This document shows positions 44,269-51,449 of a stretch of DNA of 51,449 nt, piece by piece. The first letter of the stretch is position 1, and the number at the start of each line of letters is the position of its first letter. Source of the DNA: Corynebacterium stercoris (lineage in GTDB: Bacteria; Actinomycetota; Actinomycetes; Mycobacteriales; Mycobacteriaceae). The notes under the pieces were generated by a model. The model had not been told where the DNA came from. It saw only the letters and a list, made by a program, of their open reading frames with translations, and searched no databases. Where the stretch lies: contig NZ_JAMFTQ010000015.1 in NCBI RefSeq assembly GCF_024160105.1, positions 1 through 51,449 on the forward strand. The letters run 5' to 3'. Both the position numbers and the translations under genes were made by a program.

Positions 44269-45675
44269 CTACTCGCCTTCCGCAGAGGTGTCCCCCGCAG
44301 AAGTGTCTCCGGCGGAAGTGTCTCCGGCGGAAGTGTCCTCTGCGGGGACGACGGCGATCGCGCCTTCGATGGCCGGGCGCGCGATGTCCTTGCGGTAGAA
44401 GGAACCGGGCAGCTCGATCTGCTCGATCACCGAGTACGCGGCAGCGACGGCGGCCTCGAGAGTCTCGCCGTGGCCGAGGACGTTCAACACGCGGCCACCT
44501 GCGGAAACGTAGTCGCCGTCCTCGTTGCGGCCGGTGCCGGCGTGGAGGACGCGGGTCGGATCGTCGAGGAGCGCGGCGCCGCCGGCGGCGCCGCCGCTCG
44601 CGCCGTCGCCCGCAGAAATCACGTCACCGGTCTTGGGCCCGGCCGGGTAGCCGGACGAGGCCAGCACCACGGTCGCGGCGAAGCCCGGCTTCCAGGCGAG
44701 CGACGGCAAGGAAGAGAGGGTGCCGGTGGCGGTGGCGAATAAAGCGTCGGCAAGCGAAGGCCCCGAAGGATCGAGCATGGAGAGGACGGGCTGGGTTTCG
44801 GGGTCGCCGAAGCGGGCGTTGAACTCGACGACGGCCGGGCCGAACGGACCCCACGCGGCGCCGACGTAGAGGAGGCCCTGGTAGGGGATGCCGCGGGCAA
44901 CCATCTCGCGCGCGACGGGCTCGGCGATCTCGGCGACAATGCGCTCTACGCCGTCGTCGGGAAGCCACGGCAGCGGGCAGTACGCGCCCATGCCGCCGGT
45001 GTTCGGGCCTTCGTCGTTGTCGTAGGCGCGCTTGTGGTCCTGCGCGGGCAGGAGCGGGACGACGGTTTCGCCGTCGACGAGGCAGAAGAGGGAGACCTCG
45101 GGGCCTTCGAGGAAGGACTCGAAAAGCACGGGGTTGCCGGCGGCGAGGACAGCCTCGGCGTGAGCCTTCGCGGCCTCGCGGTCCGGGGTGACCACGACGC
45201 CCTTGCCGCCGGCGAGGCCGTCGTCCTTGACCACGTAGGTGGGTCCGTACTCGTCCAGCGCGGCCTCCAGCGCGGCCTCGAGCGCAGCCGCCGCGTCGGC
45301 CGCGCCAGAACCCGGCGCGACCTGCGTCGCCGACGCCGTCAGCACACCCGCGGCCGCCATGACGTCCTTCGCAAACGCCTTGGAGCCCTCCAGCTGCGCG
45401 GCGGCCTGAGACGGCCCAAAGACCGCCACGCCGGCCTCGCGCAGCGCGTCGGAAACGCCCGCGACCAGCGGGATCTCGGGACCGATCACCACGAACTCGG
45501 CGTCCACCTCGCGCGCCAAAGCGACGACGCTTGCGGGATCTTGGACGTCGACGGGGCGGACGTCGGCAAGCGAATGCATCCCGGCGTTGCCCGGTGCAAC
45601 CGTGAGTTCGTGGCCAGCCAGCCCGTGAAGCAGGGCGTGTTCGCGGCCGCCCGAACCGATGACGAGGATGCGCAT
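44269..45675 (-). CDS. purD: Phosphoribosylamine-glycine ligase with repetitive C-terminal tail
   Basis: ATP-grasp enzyme, second purine step. 468 residues, with GSGGREHAL at the N-terminus and [22 protein letters not shown] and FNARFGDPE in order. PurD is usually about 420-430 residues; here about 25 extra residues end in four DTSAG/E repeats coded by 15-bp direct repeats (44282-44341). The ATG at 45675 is set by [10 protein letters not shown] and by the minus-strand -10 TAATCT 7 nt upstream. Confidence 0.95.
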   Translation of the reverse strand: MRILVIGSGGREHALLHGLAGHELTVAPGNAGMHSLADVRPVDVQDPASVVALAREVDAEFVVIGPEIPLVAGVSDALREAGVAVFGPSQAAAQLEGSKAFAKDVMAAAGVLTASATQVAPGSGAADAAAALEAALEAALDEYGPTYVVKDDGLAGGKGVVVTPDREAAKAHAEAVLAAGNPVLFESFLEGPEVSLFCLVDGETVVPLLPAQDHKRAYDNDEGPNTGGMGAYCPLPWLPDDGVERIVAEIAEPVAREMVARGIPYQGLLYVGAAWGPFGPAVVEFNARFGDPETQPVLSMLDPSGPSLADALFATATGTLSSLPSLAWKPGFAATVVLASSGYPAGPKTGDVISAGDGASGGAAGGAALLDDPTRVLHAGTGRNEDGDYVSAGGRVLNVLGHGETLEAAVAAAYSVIEQIELPGSFYRKDIARPAIEGAIAVVPAEDTSAGDTSAGDTSAGDTSAEGE

Positions 45676-45706
45676 GGGTCCGAGATTACAGGTAGCGTCG
45701 GCGTAC

Positions 45707-46117
45707 ATGAGCACCGTCTTCAGCAAGATCATCGCCGGCGAGATCCCCGGCCGCTTCGTGTACCGCGACGAGACCGTCGCCGCGTTCCTCACCATCGAGC
45801 CGGTGGCGTACGGCCACACGCTGATCGTGCCGGTGGAGGAAGTGGACAAGTGGACCGACCTCGCGCCGGAACTGTGGGCGCGCATGAACGAGGTTGCGCA
45901 GGCTGTCGGCCAGGCGATTGTCGAGGAGTTCGACTGCGAGCGCGCCGGCTACCTCATCGCGGGCTTCGAGGTGCCGCACGCGCACATCCACGTCTTCCCG
46001 GCCGACGACATGAGCGGCTACGACCTCTCCAGCGCCATGCGTGCCGATGCCACCGATCCAGCCAAGATGGACCAGGCCGCCGCTACGCTTCAGGCGGCAG
46101 TGGCAGCGAAATTGTAA
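45707..46117 (+). CDS. HIT-family nucleotide hydrolase/transferase
   Basis: A 136-residue histidine-triad protein with HAHIHVF (His91, 93, 95) and the N-terminal [17 protein letters not shown] motif of the HinT/PKCI branch; acts on nucleoside phosphoramidates or dinucleotides. The start is set by TAGCGT (45693-45698) 8 nt upstream. Its last 35 nt overlap the end of phoS on the other strand. Confidence 0.92.
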   Translation: MSTVFSKIIAGEIPGRFVYRDETVAAFLTIEPVAYGHTLIVPVEEVDKWTDLAPELWARMNEVAQAVGQAIVEEFDCERAGYLIAGFEVPHAHIHVFPADDMSGYDLSSAMRADATDPAKMDQAAATLQAAVAAKL

Positions 46118-47471
46118 ACGTCGAGCCCTCGCCCGGCGCGGTCTGCACCGAAATGGTGCCGTCGTGCTGCTCGACGAGGGATTTCGTAATCGCCAGGCCC
46201 AAGCCGGAGCCGCCGCCGTTGGCGCGGTGGCGGGAGGTGTCGGCGCGGTAGAAGCGCTCGAAGATGTGCGCCGCGTCGTCCGGGTTCATGCCGATGCCGT
46301 TGTCGGCGACGTCGATGAACAGGCGGTCCAGGTTGTCGCGCAGCGTGATGGTCACCTCCGCCTCCTCGCCCGCGTGCTTGAACGCGTTCGAGATGAGGTT
46401 GAGCAGCACCTGGTGGAGGCGGTCCGGGTCGCCGTCGACAACCGGGGGGCGGGTGCAGTCGTGGTTGATGTGGATCACACGGCCCGGGAACGCAGCGCGC
46501 GCCGAGCTGGCCGCGTTCGCCGCGAGCTCCAGCATGTCCACCTGCCGCATGTCCAGGCGGGTGCCCTCGGCGCGGGTCAGCGCCAGCAGGTCCTCGACGA
46601 GCAGCTGCATGCGCGCCGACTCCTGCTCGATCTTGCTTAAGACCATGTCCGCGTCCGGCGCCATGCCGGAGCGGTACAACTCGGCGTACCCGCGTATCGA
46701 CGTCAGCGGCGTACGCAACTCGTGCGACGCATCACCCACGAAGCGGCGCATCTGCTCCTCTTTGCTCTGCGCCTCAGCGGCGGTGTCCTGCAGCTGCGTG
46801 ACCATGGTGTTCACCGCGTAGGAGAGCTTGCCCACCTCCGTGTCGCGCGGCCAGGCGGGGACGCGGCGGTTCTGGTCGCCGGAGGCAATCGCCAGCGCCG
46901 TTGACTCCACCTCGCGCAGCGGCGCCAGCGAGCGCCGCACCAGCTCCCGGCCCACCACCACGATGCCCAGGGTGGCCAACGCGCCGATCGCTGCCTCGGT
47001 CAAGGCGAGGCCGGTGAGCATGCGTCGTTCAGCGTCGAGCTTCTTCGCCACCAGCTTGACGGTGCCGTTGTCTTCCTGGTGCGCCATCGCGCGCCACTGG
47101 CGGTTCACCTCGCTGCCCTCGACCGAGCCGATCGTCTGCGCCTTGTCGTAGGCCTTCAACTGCGACCAATCCGGCGGGGATGTCGACGGCGTCGGCGCCC
47201 AGGGGGTGTCGTGGCCGGGCACCATGATGCTCTGGTAGAACTCGCTGGGCGCGCCGTAGACCGGCAGCCACACCGTCTGGCCCACCCAGGTCTCCAGGCC
47301 CTCCTCGAGCTGGTCATCCGCACGCTGGTACAGAATTTGCTGCATGAGGAAGTAGACGATGGTGAAGCTGAGCAGCATCGCCAGCGACGCCACCGCCACC
47401 ACCAGCGCAACCAGGCGTTTCTGCAGCGGGGTGGTCACGCGGTAGTGCCGCGCAGAAATCGGGTACCGCAC
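46083..47471 (-). CDS. phoS: Phosphate-starvation sensor histidine kinase PhoS
   Basis: Membrane sensor kinase of the PhoRS system. 462 residues: helix 1 (about 18-42), extracytoplasmic sensor domain, helix 2 (about 160-180), HAMP, phospho-acceptor GDASHELRTPLTSI, and ATPase with N box, DNGIGMNPDD and GGSGLGLAI. The GTG at 47471 has GGAGG 6 nt upstream. Follows phoR by 20 nt. The pairing with phosphate is inferred from synteny with C. glutamicum. Confidence 0.9.
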   Translation of the reverse strand: MRYPISARHYRVTTPLQKRLVALVVAVASLAMLLSFTIVYFLMQQILYQRADDQLEEGLETWVGQTVWLPVYGAPSEFYQSIMVPGHDTPWAPTPSTSPPDWSQLKAYDKAQTIGSVEGSEVNRQWRAMAHQEDNGTVKLVAKKLDAERRMLTGLALTEAAIGALATLGIVVVGRELVRRSLAPLREVESTALAIASGDQNRRVPAWPRDTEVGKLSYAVNTMVTQLQDTAAEAQSKEEQMRRFVGDASHELRTPLTSIRGYAELYRSGMAPDADMVLSKIEQESARMQLLVEDLLALTRAEGTRLDMRQVDMLELAANAASSARAAFPGRVIHINHDCTRPPVVDGDPDRLHQVLLNLISNAFKHAGEEAEVTITLRDNLDRLFIDVADNGIGMNPDDAAHIFERFYRADTSRHRANGGGSGLGLAITKSLVEQHDGTISVQTAPGEGSTFTISLPLPPEA

Positions 47472-47491
47472 TCAAAGCCTCCCCGGCCCGG

Positions 47492-48196
47492 TTACTGACG
47501 CGGCGTACGCAGCACGTACCCCACACCGCGCACCGTGTGGATCAGCTGCTGCTCGCCCTGATCCACCTTCCTGCGCAGGTAGGAGATGTAGGACTCCACC
47601 ACGTTGCCGTCGCCGCCGAAGTCGTAGTGCCACACGTTGTCCAGGATCTTCGCCTTGCTCACCACAACCTCCGCGTTGAGCATGAGGTAGCGCAGCAGGT
47701 TGAACTCCGTCGGCGACAGGTCGACGATCTTGCCGGCCTTGGTCACCTCGTGCGTCTCGTCGTTCAGCGTGAGGTCCGCGTAGCGAAGCGTCGAATCCTC
47801 ATTCGCGCCCTCCGTCACGTTGCCGCGGCGCAGGATCACGCGCAGACGCGTAATCACCTCTTCCAGGCTGAACGGCTTGGTCACGTAATCGTCCGCGCCG
47901 ATGGTCAGGCCGTGGATGCGGTCCTCCACAGCGTCCTTTGCGGTGAGGAACAGCACCGGGCCGTCGAGGCCCTCGGAGCGCAGCTTGCCCAGCAGCTCGA
48001 AGCCATCCATCTCCGGCATCATCACGTCCAGGATGTACGCGTCCGGCTTGAACGTGCGCGCCAGCTCCAGCGCCTCCTGCCCGGAATTCACGCTCTCCAC
48101 CTCGAAGCCCTGGAATTTCAGGCTCACCGTCAGCAGCTCGACGATGTTCGGCTCATCATCAACTACCAGCACCTTCACGCCCTGGTTATCGGCCAT
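47492..48196 (-). CDS. phoR: Phosphate response regulator PhoR
   Basis: OmpR-family regulator, 234 residues: receiver domain with phosphorylation site Asp57 (YILDVMM) and conserved Lys in DDYVTKPFS, then a winged helix with LSPTEFNLLRYLM and YISYLRRKVD. In C. glutamicum it activates pst and other phosphate genes. AAAGGA precedes the ATG at 48196. No promoter could be fixed. Confidence 0.9.
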   Translation of the reverse strand: MADNQGVKVLVVDDEPNIVELLTVSLKFQGFEVESVNSGQEALELARTFKPDAYILDVMMPEMDGFELLGKLRSEGLDGPVLFLTAKDAVEDRIHGLTIGADDYVTKPFSLEEVITRLRVILRRGNVTEGANEDSTLRYADLTLNDETHEVTKAGKIVDLSPTEFNLLRYLMLNAEVVVSKAKILDNVWHYDFGGDGNVVESYISYLRRKVDQGEQQLIHTVRGVGYVLRTPRQ

Positions 48197-48302
48197 GTCG
48201 CATCCTTTCCCGCGCAAACTTCGCAAACACGCTCATTCAACACCCGCGCGCTGAACGTTTCCTGTACGCCCACTGTACGCGCGGACACAACTTCAGGGCT
48301 TT

Positions 48303-48355
48303 TTGCTTTACGACGTTCATTTCCCCCGCCCCCCGGGCATTTCCCCCGCCCCGGG
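48303..48355 (+). repeat. GCTTTACGACGTTC motif with doubled C-rich tail
   Basis: GCTTTACGACGTTC is followed by ATTTCCCCCGCCCC, then again by ATTTCCCCCGCCCC after GGGC. Member of the dispersed motif family, in the phoR upstream region. Confidence 0.7.
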
Positions 48356-48376
48356 AAGCGACAAACCCTTCGCGCT

Positions 48377-48455
48377 AATGCGCTACATTTTGGTTTTTCT
48401 CCACATAGATGTGCGATGCACACATAGTTCCCGAAAAACCAAAGTGTGGCGCATT
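48377..48455. repeat. 79-bp palindromic element, copy C (tRNA-Thr/phoR gap)
   Basis: Nearly continuous pairing of bases 1-23 with 57-79, including AATGCGC with GCGCATT and TTTGGTTTTTC (48390-48400) with GAAAAACCAAA (48433-48443). The apical part is TGTGC-GAT-GCACA. It starts 18 nt beyond the tRNA-Thr 3' end. Confidence 0.88.
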
Positions 48456-48473
48456 TAAGAAAAAGAGAACGTG

Positions 48474-48546
48474 AGCTGGAGACGAGACTTGAACTCGCAA
48501 CCTACGGTTTACAAGACCGTTGCGCTACCGATTGCGCCACTCCAGC
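48474..48546 (-). tRNA. tRNA-Thr (TGT)
   Basis: A 73-nt cloverleaf: acceptor GCTGGAG pairs with CTCCAGC, anticodon loop CTTGTAA (anticodon TGT), T loop TTCAAGT, discriminator T. No intrinsic terminator follows; the 79-bp element does. Confidence 0.95.
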
Positions 48547-48639
48547 ACCGCACCGGCGAATTCACCGCCAATGCTCTGCAAAAGCCTACACACACCCGCC
48601 AGCTGCGCGAAACACCGCCAATCCCTTAGGGTTTGTGGG

Positions 48640-50121
48640 GTGGAGAGGGAGAGTATCCGAACGTCGGCAAGCTGGAGCGAGCGGCTGCGCGCGGCGCTGC
48701 ACCCGAGTGCGCGCCAGAACGTGGCAACGATTGATGAGGCGCGCACGTCTCCCCCGCCGTCCGTGCTCGCGCCGGTGGATCTCACGGATCCGGCGCAGGT
48801 CGCGGCGGTGATGCAGATCGGCGCGCGCATCGGCGAGATTCTCATCGCGAACGGCACGACGAGCTCGGACGCGATCGCGCAGATCCGCACCGTGACGTCG
48901 TCGTACGGCCTGCACTACTGCCACGTGGACATCACGGTGAACACGATCACGATGAACGCGATCATCGGCACGGACCGCCGCACGCCGGTGACGGTGTTCC
49001 GCGTGGTCACGATGATGAGCGAGAACTACCACAAGCTGCAGGAAGCCGACCGCCTGATCCGCGGCATCCGCGGCGGCGAGGTGCGCCCGGAGCGCGCAGA
49101 GCAGATTCTCGACGAGATCGAGAACGCCCCCATCCCCTACCGCAACACCCGCTTCCTCGGCGGCTGGGCGCTGATGGGCGCGTCGGTGGCGATTCTGCTC
49201 GGCGGCGACTTGCTCATGTCGCTGATCGGCGGCCTCACCGCGTTCCTCATCATGGGCTTCAACAAGGTGCTCTCGCGCAATTCGCTGCCGTACTTCTTCC
49301 ACTGCGTGCTCGGCGGCTTCCTGGCGACGATCCCGGCCGCCATCTTCTACGACTTCTCCGCCTCGATCGGCCGCACGATCGTGCCCAGCCAGGTCATCGC
49401 GTCGGGCATCGTCGTCCTGCTCGCAGGCCTCACGCTGGTGCAATCGCTTCTCGACGGCGTCACCGGCTCCCCCGTCACCGCCTCAGCCCGCTTCTTCAAC
49501 ACCGCGCTGAACACGGGCGGCATCGTCGCCGGCGTGGCCATGGGCCTCTTCGTCTCCGACCTTTTCGGCGTCGGCCTCCCACCCGTCGAGACGATGCCCG
49601 GCAAACCCAGCCTCGATTCCGTGATCTGGCGCATCCTCGGCAGCGCCACGGCCGCCGCCGCCTTCGCCGTGACCTGCTTCGCCGAACGCGCCGCCATCGC
49701 GGTGAGTTTCATCACCGCCGCCGCCGGTTCCGCGATCTACTACGTCTTCCTCATCCCCTTCGGCACCGACCGCTTCATGGCCACCGCCGCGTGCGCCCTC
49801 GTCGTGGGCCTCGCCGGCGGCCTCATCGCGCGCCGCTTCGGCATCAGCCCCGTGATCACAGCCGTCGCCGGCGTCACGCCCTTCCTCCCCGGCTCCGGCG
49901 TCTACCGCGGCATGTACGCCGTGATGAACGAGCAGATGGTCGTGGGCCTCACCAACATCTTCTCCGCCATCGCCACCTGCATGGCGCTCGCCGGCGGCGT
50001 GGTCTTCGGCGAGTGGATCGCCCGCCGCATCCGCGCCCCGCAGCTGTACATGCCGTATCGCGCACTCCGCCGCGTCGGCCGCTTCACCTTCCAGCAACTC
50101 CGCCGCCCCCGTAAGCGCTAA
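48640..50121 (+). CDS. thrE: Threonine/serine exporter ThrE
   Basis: Inner-membrane exporter of threonine and serine. 493 residues: hydrophilic N-terminal part (about 1-150) with SSYGLHYCHVDITVNTITM, then about ten helices, and the conserved GVTPFLPGSGVYRGMYAVM. The GTG at 48640 is chosen because TAGGGT (48627-48632) lies 7 nt upstream (leaderless), giving the length expected from C. glutamicum ThrE. It diverges from tRNA-Thr. Confidence 0.93.
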   Translation: MERESIRTSASWSERLRAALHPSARQNVATIDEARTSPPPSVLAPVDLTDPAQVAAVMQIGARIGEILIANGTTSSDAIAQIRTVTSSYGLHYCHVDITVNTITMNAIIGTDRRTPVTVFRVVTMMSENYHKLQEADRLIRGIRGGEVRPERAEQILDEIENAPIPYRNTRFLGGWALMGASVAILLGGDLLMSLIGGLTAFLIMGFNKVLSRNSLPYFFHCVLGGFLATIPAAIFYDFSASIGRTIVPSQVIASGIVVLLAGLTLVQSLLDGVTGSPVTASARFFNTALNTGGIVAGVAMGLFVSDLFGVGLPPVETMPGKPSLDSVIWRILGSATAAAAFAVTCFAERAAIAVSFITAAAGSAIYYVFLIPFGTDRFMATAACALVVGLAGGLIARRFGISPVITAVAGVTPFLPGSGVYRGMYAVMNEQMVVGLTNIFSAIATCMALAGGVVFGEWIARRIRAPQLYMPYRALRRVGRFTFQQLRRPRKR

Positions 50122-50140
50122 ACTTGCTTTCCGACGTTCG
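50122..50140 (+). repeat. GCTTTCCGACGTTC motif after thrE
   Basis: GCTTTCCGACGTTC at about 50126-50139 followed by GTTTTTTCC; member of the dispersed motif family. Confidence 0.65.
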
Positions 50141-50165
50141 TTTTTTCCACCAGGAGGAACCCTAA

Positions 50166-50666
50166 GTGCCACCCAAGATCACCGACTCCCGCCCGGCCCA
50201 CGACGCCATCATTGAGATGGAGGAGCAAACGGCCTCCGGCGCGCGGCGGATCGTGGCCACCTACGCCGAGGACTTCCACGACGGCGTGACGCTCATGTCC
50301 ATGCTGGGCGTCGAGCCCAAGGGCTTCGTGTACAAGAACTACAACGAGCAGCGCGAGGCCGCGCTTGCCGACGGCGCCGACTCCGCCGCCGACGCTACCG
50401 GCTCCGGTGCGGGTTCCGGCGCGGGCGCTTCTGGCCGCTCCGGCGCCGCGAAGAAGACGACCAAGAAGGCGACGAAGAAGACCACCAAGAAGGCGACCAA
50501 GACCGCCACGAAGTCCACCGCCAAGAAGGCCACGAAGAAGACGACCAAGAAGGCCACCAAGACCGCGGCGAAGTCGACCGCCAAGAAGGCGACAAAGAAG
50601 GCCGCCAAGAAGACCACGGCCAAGAAGACCGCGAAGAAGACCACCACCACCACCACCGAGAGCTAG
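50166..50666 (+). CDS. Lysine-rich histone-H1-like protein
   Basis: A 166-residue protein: about 70 residues of ordinary sequence (TASGARRIVATYAEDF, then TLMSMLGVEPKGFVYKNY), a Gly/Ser/Ala linker, then a 75-residue tail of KKATKKTTKKA-type repeats. The tail resembles histone H1 and mycobacterial HU tails and should bind nucleic acid; I do not recognise the N-terminal domain. GGAGGA precedes the GTG. Possibly a nucleoid or RNA-binding protein. Confidence 0.8.
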   Translation: MPPKITDSRPAHDAIIEMEEQTASGARRIVATYAEDFHDGVTLMSMLGVEPKGFVYKNYNEQREAALADGADSAADATGSGAGSGAGASGRSGAAKKTTKKATKKTTKKATKTATKSTAKKATKKTTKKATKTAAKSTAKKATKKAAKKTTAKKTAKKTTTTTTES

Positions 50667-50692
50667 GCCCGGTCTCCTGCCCCGCCTCGCCC

Positions 50693-51226
50693 ATGCGCCG
50701 CCCGTTCCGCTCCCCGCTCGCCCTGGCCGTTGCCGCCCCGTTGCTGCTCGGCCCGACCCTCGCGTCCTGCGGCGCCGAGCCCCCGACGTGGCAGGTTGTC
50801 GCCGTCTATACCGACCCCGCCCTCCCCGGCGACCTGCCTCTCGACGCCGCCGGCAAAGCAAACGTGCAGGTCAAACAACGCGGCGACACCCTCGACTTCA
50901 CCGGCACCACCCCCTGCGCCACACTGACCGGCCAGGCCACGGTCGGCGGCGCCACCGGGCCGGCCGCTGATGCGCCGGACGCCGCCACGTCCCTCGCCCT
51001 CACCTCGATCACCTTCGACGCGCCCGGCGACACCTGCGTCGGCGGCGCCCGCCACACCCACGACCAGCTCACCGAGCTGCTTCAACCCGGGGCGACCTTC
51101 GAAGTCCGCTCGCTTTCCGACACCGAGCGCCTCCTCATCACCACCCCCACCGCCCCGGCCACCCCGGCCGGCACATCCGCGGACGTCTTGGTCGACCCGC
51201 CGAGCATCCGCCTCATGCGCCTCTAG
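50693..51226 (+). CDS. Putative small lipoprotein (META-like length), unknown function
   Basis: A 177-residue protein with signal peptide and lipobox LASC (Cys26, SLAL... TLASCGAE), a beta-rich body and two further cysteines (TPCATLTG, GDTCVGG) that may form a disulfide. No domain recognised. It starts 26 nt after the lysine-rich gene and may share its transcript. Confidence 0.72.
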   Translation: MRRPFRSPLALAVAAPLLLGPTLASCGAEPPTWQVVAVYTDPALPGDLPLDAAGKANVQVKQRGDTLDFTGTTPCATLTGQATVGGATGPAADAPDAATSLALTSITFDAPGDTCVGGARHTHDQLTELLQPGATFEVRSLSDTERLLITTPTAPATPAGTSADVLVDPPSIRLMRL

Positions 51227-51371
51227 CGCCTCAACGGTCCCACCGGCAGCCGGGCCCACGGCAGCCAGTCTCGATCCGGTGCCCCCCAGATTGCATGCCC
51301 CCATAGTCAGACCCCAATTATGGCCCCGGCGGTGTCATGTGGTGAATGCGCCACCTGACCGGGAGGTTGTT

Positions 51372-51449
51372 GTGGGTCGACGTTCGACGCCTATGCATGT
51401 GCGCCAGGCTGCGCTGGCCAGGGTTGAAGCGGGTGAGGGGGTGTATGCC
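51372..51449 (+). CDS. Partial reading frame, possible transposase N-terminus
   Basis: From a GTG with GGGAGG five bases upstream, 26 codons stay open to the window edge and begin GRRSTPMHVRQAALARVEAG, which looks like the first helix of a transposase helix-turn-helix. The 145 nt before it (51227-51371) hold no gene. A terminal inverted repeat cannot be checked as the other end is outside the window. Confidence 0.4.
   Translation, partial: MGRRSTPMHVRQAALARVEAGEGVYA

Noticed and set aside
45676..45885. N-terminal extension of purD (and similar extensions of purB, purC, ptrB, cysE, phoU and the thioesterase)
   Set aside because: Each extension precedes the conserved N-terminus, crosses a good -10 element or a neighbouring gene, and has no ribosome-binding site.

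Overview
The window is a high-GC actinobacterial chromosome segment that I assign to Corynebacterium. The gene order follows the C. glutamicum block as I remember it: murA-ramA-cysK-cysE, cat-dus-phoU-pstBACS-mshD, purM/purF, purL/Q/S, a Zur-type zinc transporter, ptrB-purC-purB-purD, phoS/phoR and thrE. MurA with an active-site Asp, MshD (mycothiol), PhoRS, ThrE and many leaderless starts fit the same assignment. The left edge is the 5' end of a 16S rRNA gene on the minus strand.

Layout. 1-5.8 kb: rRNA start and leader, murA, the acetate regulator ramA, cysteine synthesis (cysK with an McbR-type operator, cysE), a small GNAT, then tRNA-Phe, two identical tRNA-Asp genes and tRNA-Glu. 5.8-7 kb: a YccF membrane protein, a ZIP transporter lacking its first half, tRNA-Lys. 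7-12.7 kb: the cydABDC operon for cytochrome bd oxidase. 12.8-21 kb: succinyl-CoA:acetate CoA-transferase, Dus, PhoU and the phosphate transporter pstSCAB. 21-25.1 kb: mshD, a nitrobindin-like protein, pabC, a YgfZ-type protein and a DUF3073 protein. 25.3-33 kb: purM, purF, an SCP-like protein, a double-hotdog thioesterase, purL, purQ, purS. 33-38 kb: a collagen-like surface protein and a zinc ABC transporter. 38-46 kb: a DUF2334 protein, ptrB, purC, a lipoprotein, purB, purD, a HIT protein. 46-51.4 kb: phoS/phoR, tRNA-Thr, thrE, a histone-H1-like lysine-rich protein, a lipoprotein, and the first codons of a possible transposase.

How it fits together: phoS/phoR, pstSCAB, phoU and a PHO-box-like repeat give most of a phosphate-starvation circuit. 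Eight purine genes (purL, Q, S, M, F, C, B, D) lie in three groups. RamA sits near one likely target, the CoA-transferase. Sulfur (McbR) and zinc (Zur) control can be read from operators.

The genes are mostly ordinary; the unusual material is between them. I found (1) a family of exactly 79-bp palindromic elements in three copies whose stems show compensatory changes; (2) two arrays of a TGACAGCTCCAA motif in both orientations, both between convergent genes; (3) a dispersed GCTTTCCGACGTTC motif with a C-rich tail; (4) other palindromes and direct repeats placed at convergent gene ends; and (5) three divergent gene pairs where both genes appear leaderless and their -10 hexamers overlap. All of this was read by eye; no folding, alignment or database search was run.
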